Below, piece by piece: positions 6,677 through 7,787 of a DNA stretch of 7,787 nucleotides. The stretch is taken from contig USGA01000026.1 of the NCBI GenBank assembly GCA_900554085.1, positions 1 to 7,787 on the forward strand. The letters run 5' to 3'. The notes beneath the pieces are model-generated. The model did no database searches. It saw only the letters and a list, made by a program, of their open reading frames with translations, and was not told the DNA's origin. Within the stretch, counting starts at the first letter, position 1. Each line of letters begins with the position of its first letter. The translations under genes and the position numbers were made by a program. The stretch comes from an uncultured Clostridia bacterium. GTDB lineage: Bacteria > Bacillota > Clostridia > Christensenellales > CAG-917.

Positions 6677-7787
6677 ATGAAAATTTTGTTCGTAACATCG
6701 GAGGCGGCACCGTTTGCCCGTTCGGGCGGTCTCGGCGACGTCGCGGGCGCGTTGCCCAAGGCTCTCGCCGCGCTCGGCCACGACGCGCGCGTCATTCTCC
6801 CGTTCTACAAACTCATCATTCCCGACAAGTATAAAAACAACTTCCGTTTTGTGGGCTCCACGTTCGTGGACCTCAGTTGGAGACGGCAGTATGTGGGGGT
6901 TTACGAGGCCATTTACGACGGTGTAACCTATTATTTTGTCGACAACGAGTCTTATTTCAAACGCGACAGGCTGTACGGCAACTTCGACGACGGCGAGCGC
7001 TTCGCCTATTTTTCCAAGGCGGTGCTCGAGGTGTTGCCCCTCATAGGTTTCTATCCCGACATACTGCATTGCAACGACTGGCACACCGCGCTCACTCCCG
7101 TGTACCTCGACGTATACTACCGTTTTTCGGAGGAGTTCCGCAACATACGCACGGTGTTCACCATTCACAACATCGAGTTCCAGGGCAAATACGGCACGGA
7201 ACTGCTCGGCGACGTGCTCGGGTTGCCCGACTGGGCGCATTCCCTCGTTATGAACGACGGGTGCGTCAACTATATGAAGGGCGGCATCGAATCCGCCTCG
7301 GCGGTCACTACGGTCAGCGAGACCTACGCGAGGGAAATACTCGACCCGTATTATTCCTACGGACTGGACGGGATTTTGTCTCAGCGGCAGTATAAACTGC
7401 ACGGCGTGGTCAACGGTATCGACACCGCGCTTTACAACCCCAAGACGGACAAGGCGCTTTTCCAGAATTACAACCTGCGTTCCTATTCCAAGAAGACCCT
7501 CAACAAGAAGGCGCTCTGCGAGATGATAGACCTCAGTTACGACGAGAACCGTCCGCTTATGGCTATGGTCACTCGTCTTACCGAGCAGAAGGGTATGGAC
7601 CTCGTGGGGGCGGTCATCGACGAGATTATGCGCGCGGACATTCAGATGGTGGTCCTCGGCACGGGCGACTGGCGTTACGAAAATATGGTATCCCGCGTCG
7701 AAAGCCAGTATCCCAACAAGTTCCGCGCCATACTTCAGTTCTCCAGCGACCTTGCCAGCAAACTGTACGCGGCGAGCGACCTTTTCC
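6677..7787 (+). CDS. glgA: Glycogen synthase, ADP-glucose dependent (GT5), 3' partial
   Basis: This enzyme transfers glucose from ADP-glucose to the non-reducing end of alpha-1,4-glucan. The frame has no stop before the window end; 370 of the usual roughly 475-480 residues are visible. The N-terminal Rossmann domain starts MKILFVTSEAAPFARSGGLG. Further GT5 motifs are HCNDWHTALTPVYL, TIHNIEFQGKY with His164, VTTVSETYAREI, VVNGIDTALYNP, VTRLTEQKGMDL with Arg300 and Lys305 (the same numbers as the phosphate-binding pair in E. coli GlgA), and VVLGTGDWRYE. The C-terminal Glu motif lies beyond the edge. One oddity is Arg15 where most characterised GlgAs have Lys (KxGGL), a conservative change at an ADP-glucose contact. 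It is the last visible gene of the glgBCDA operon; a following gene such as glgP cannot be seen. Confidence 0.96.
   Translation, partial: MKILFVTSEAAPFARSGGLGDVAGALPKALAALGHDARVILPFYKLIIPDKYKNNFRFVGSTFVDLSWRRQYVGVYEAIYDGVTYYFVDNESYFKRDRLYGNFDDGERFAYFSKAVLEVLPLIGFYPDILHCNDWHTALTPVYLDVYYRFSEEFRNIRTVFTIHNIEFQGKYGTELLGDVLGLPDWAHSLVMNDGCVNYMKGGIESASAVTTVSETYAREILDPYYSYGLDGILSQRQYKLHGVVNGIDTALYNPKTDKALFQNYNLRSYSKKTLNKKALCEMIDLSYDENRPLMAMVTRLTEQKGMDLVGAVIDEIMRADIQMVVLGTGDWRYENMVSRVESQYPNKFRAILQFSSDLASKLYAASDLF

Noticed and set aside
5440..7402. Minus-strand frames opposite glgD (5440-6516) and glgA (6614-7402)
   Set aside because: Both are antisense shadows of clear glycogen genes, with no family resemblance of their own.
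1..7787. Mobile elements, tRNA/rRNA genes, CRISPR arrays or phage genes
   Set aside because: No terminal repeats, transposase or integrase motifs, regularly spaced repeats or cloverleaf sequences were seen. Genes are co-directional with uniform codon usage.

Overview
This window looks like chromosomal DNA of a moderately GC-rich, endospore-forming Clostridia-type Firmicute, probably an uncultured gut lineage. The clues are an SPOCS/LysM protein of the SipL type next to ispE, the glgC+glgD gene pair characteristic of Firmicutes, strong AAGGAGG ribosome binding sites, and sigma-A promoters with extended -10 elements. The exact lineage is inference. All genes lie on the + strand and no mobile element, tRNA, rRNA or CRISPR array is visible.

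Layout. (1) 2-1231: the 3' part of a spore-envelope protein with tandem SPOCS (DUF3794) units and a C-terminal LysM domain, closed by a GC-rich hairpin terminator at 1240-1271. (2) 1292-2180: ispE, a MEP-pathway kinase. Its extended -10 promoter sits so close that the predicted transcription start is the first base of the GTG start codon, and there is no Shine-Dalgarno. (3) 2181-2400: an AT-rich gap with a strong sigma-A promoter whose spacer is a perfect 14-bp palindrome, then a roughly 104-nt structured leader. (4) 2401 to the window end: the glycogen operon glgB-glgC-glgD-glgA. glgB and glgC overlap by 4 nt (ATGA), glgC and glgD are 10 nt apart, and glgD and glgA are separated by 55 nt holding two small hairpins. 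glgA runs off the window at 7787 with about three quarters of its product visible.

How the genes work together. GlgC makes ADP-glucose from glucose-1-phosphate and ATP. GlgD is a non-catalytic homologue that should act as its partner. GlgA adds the glucose to alpha-1,4 chains and GlgB introduces alpha-1,6 branches. ispE and the spore gene are unrelated housekeeping and sporulation neighbours, each set off by its own signal.

No unknown multi-gene system was found. The most unusual signal is compositional and spans all genes. By hand count the palindromes CATG (0), AGCT (0), CTAG (0) and GATC (1) are nearly absent, and GGCC is scarce (about 7), while TGCA (about 23) and GTAC (about 22), which have the same base composition as the first four, are at normal levels. 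Synonymous codons switch at codon junctions in a way that avoids these words. This points to past or present restriction-modification pressure from several specificities.
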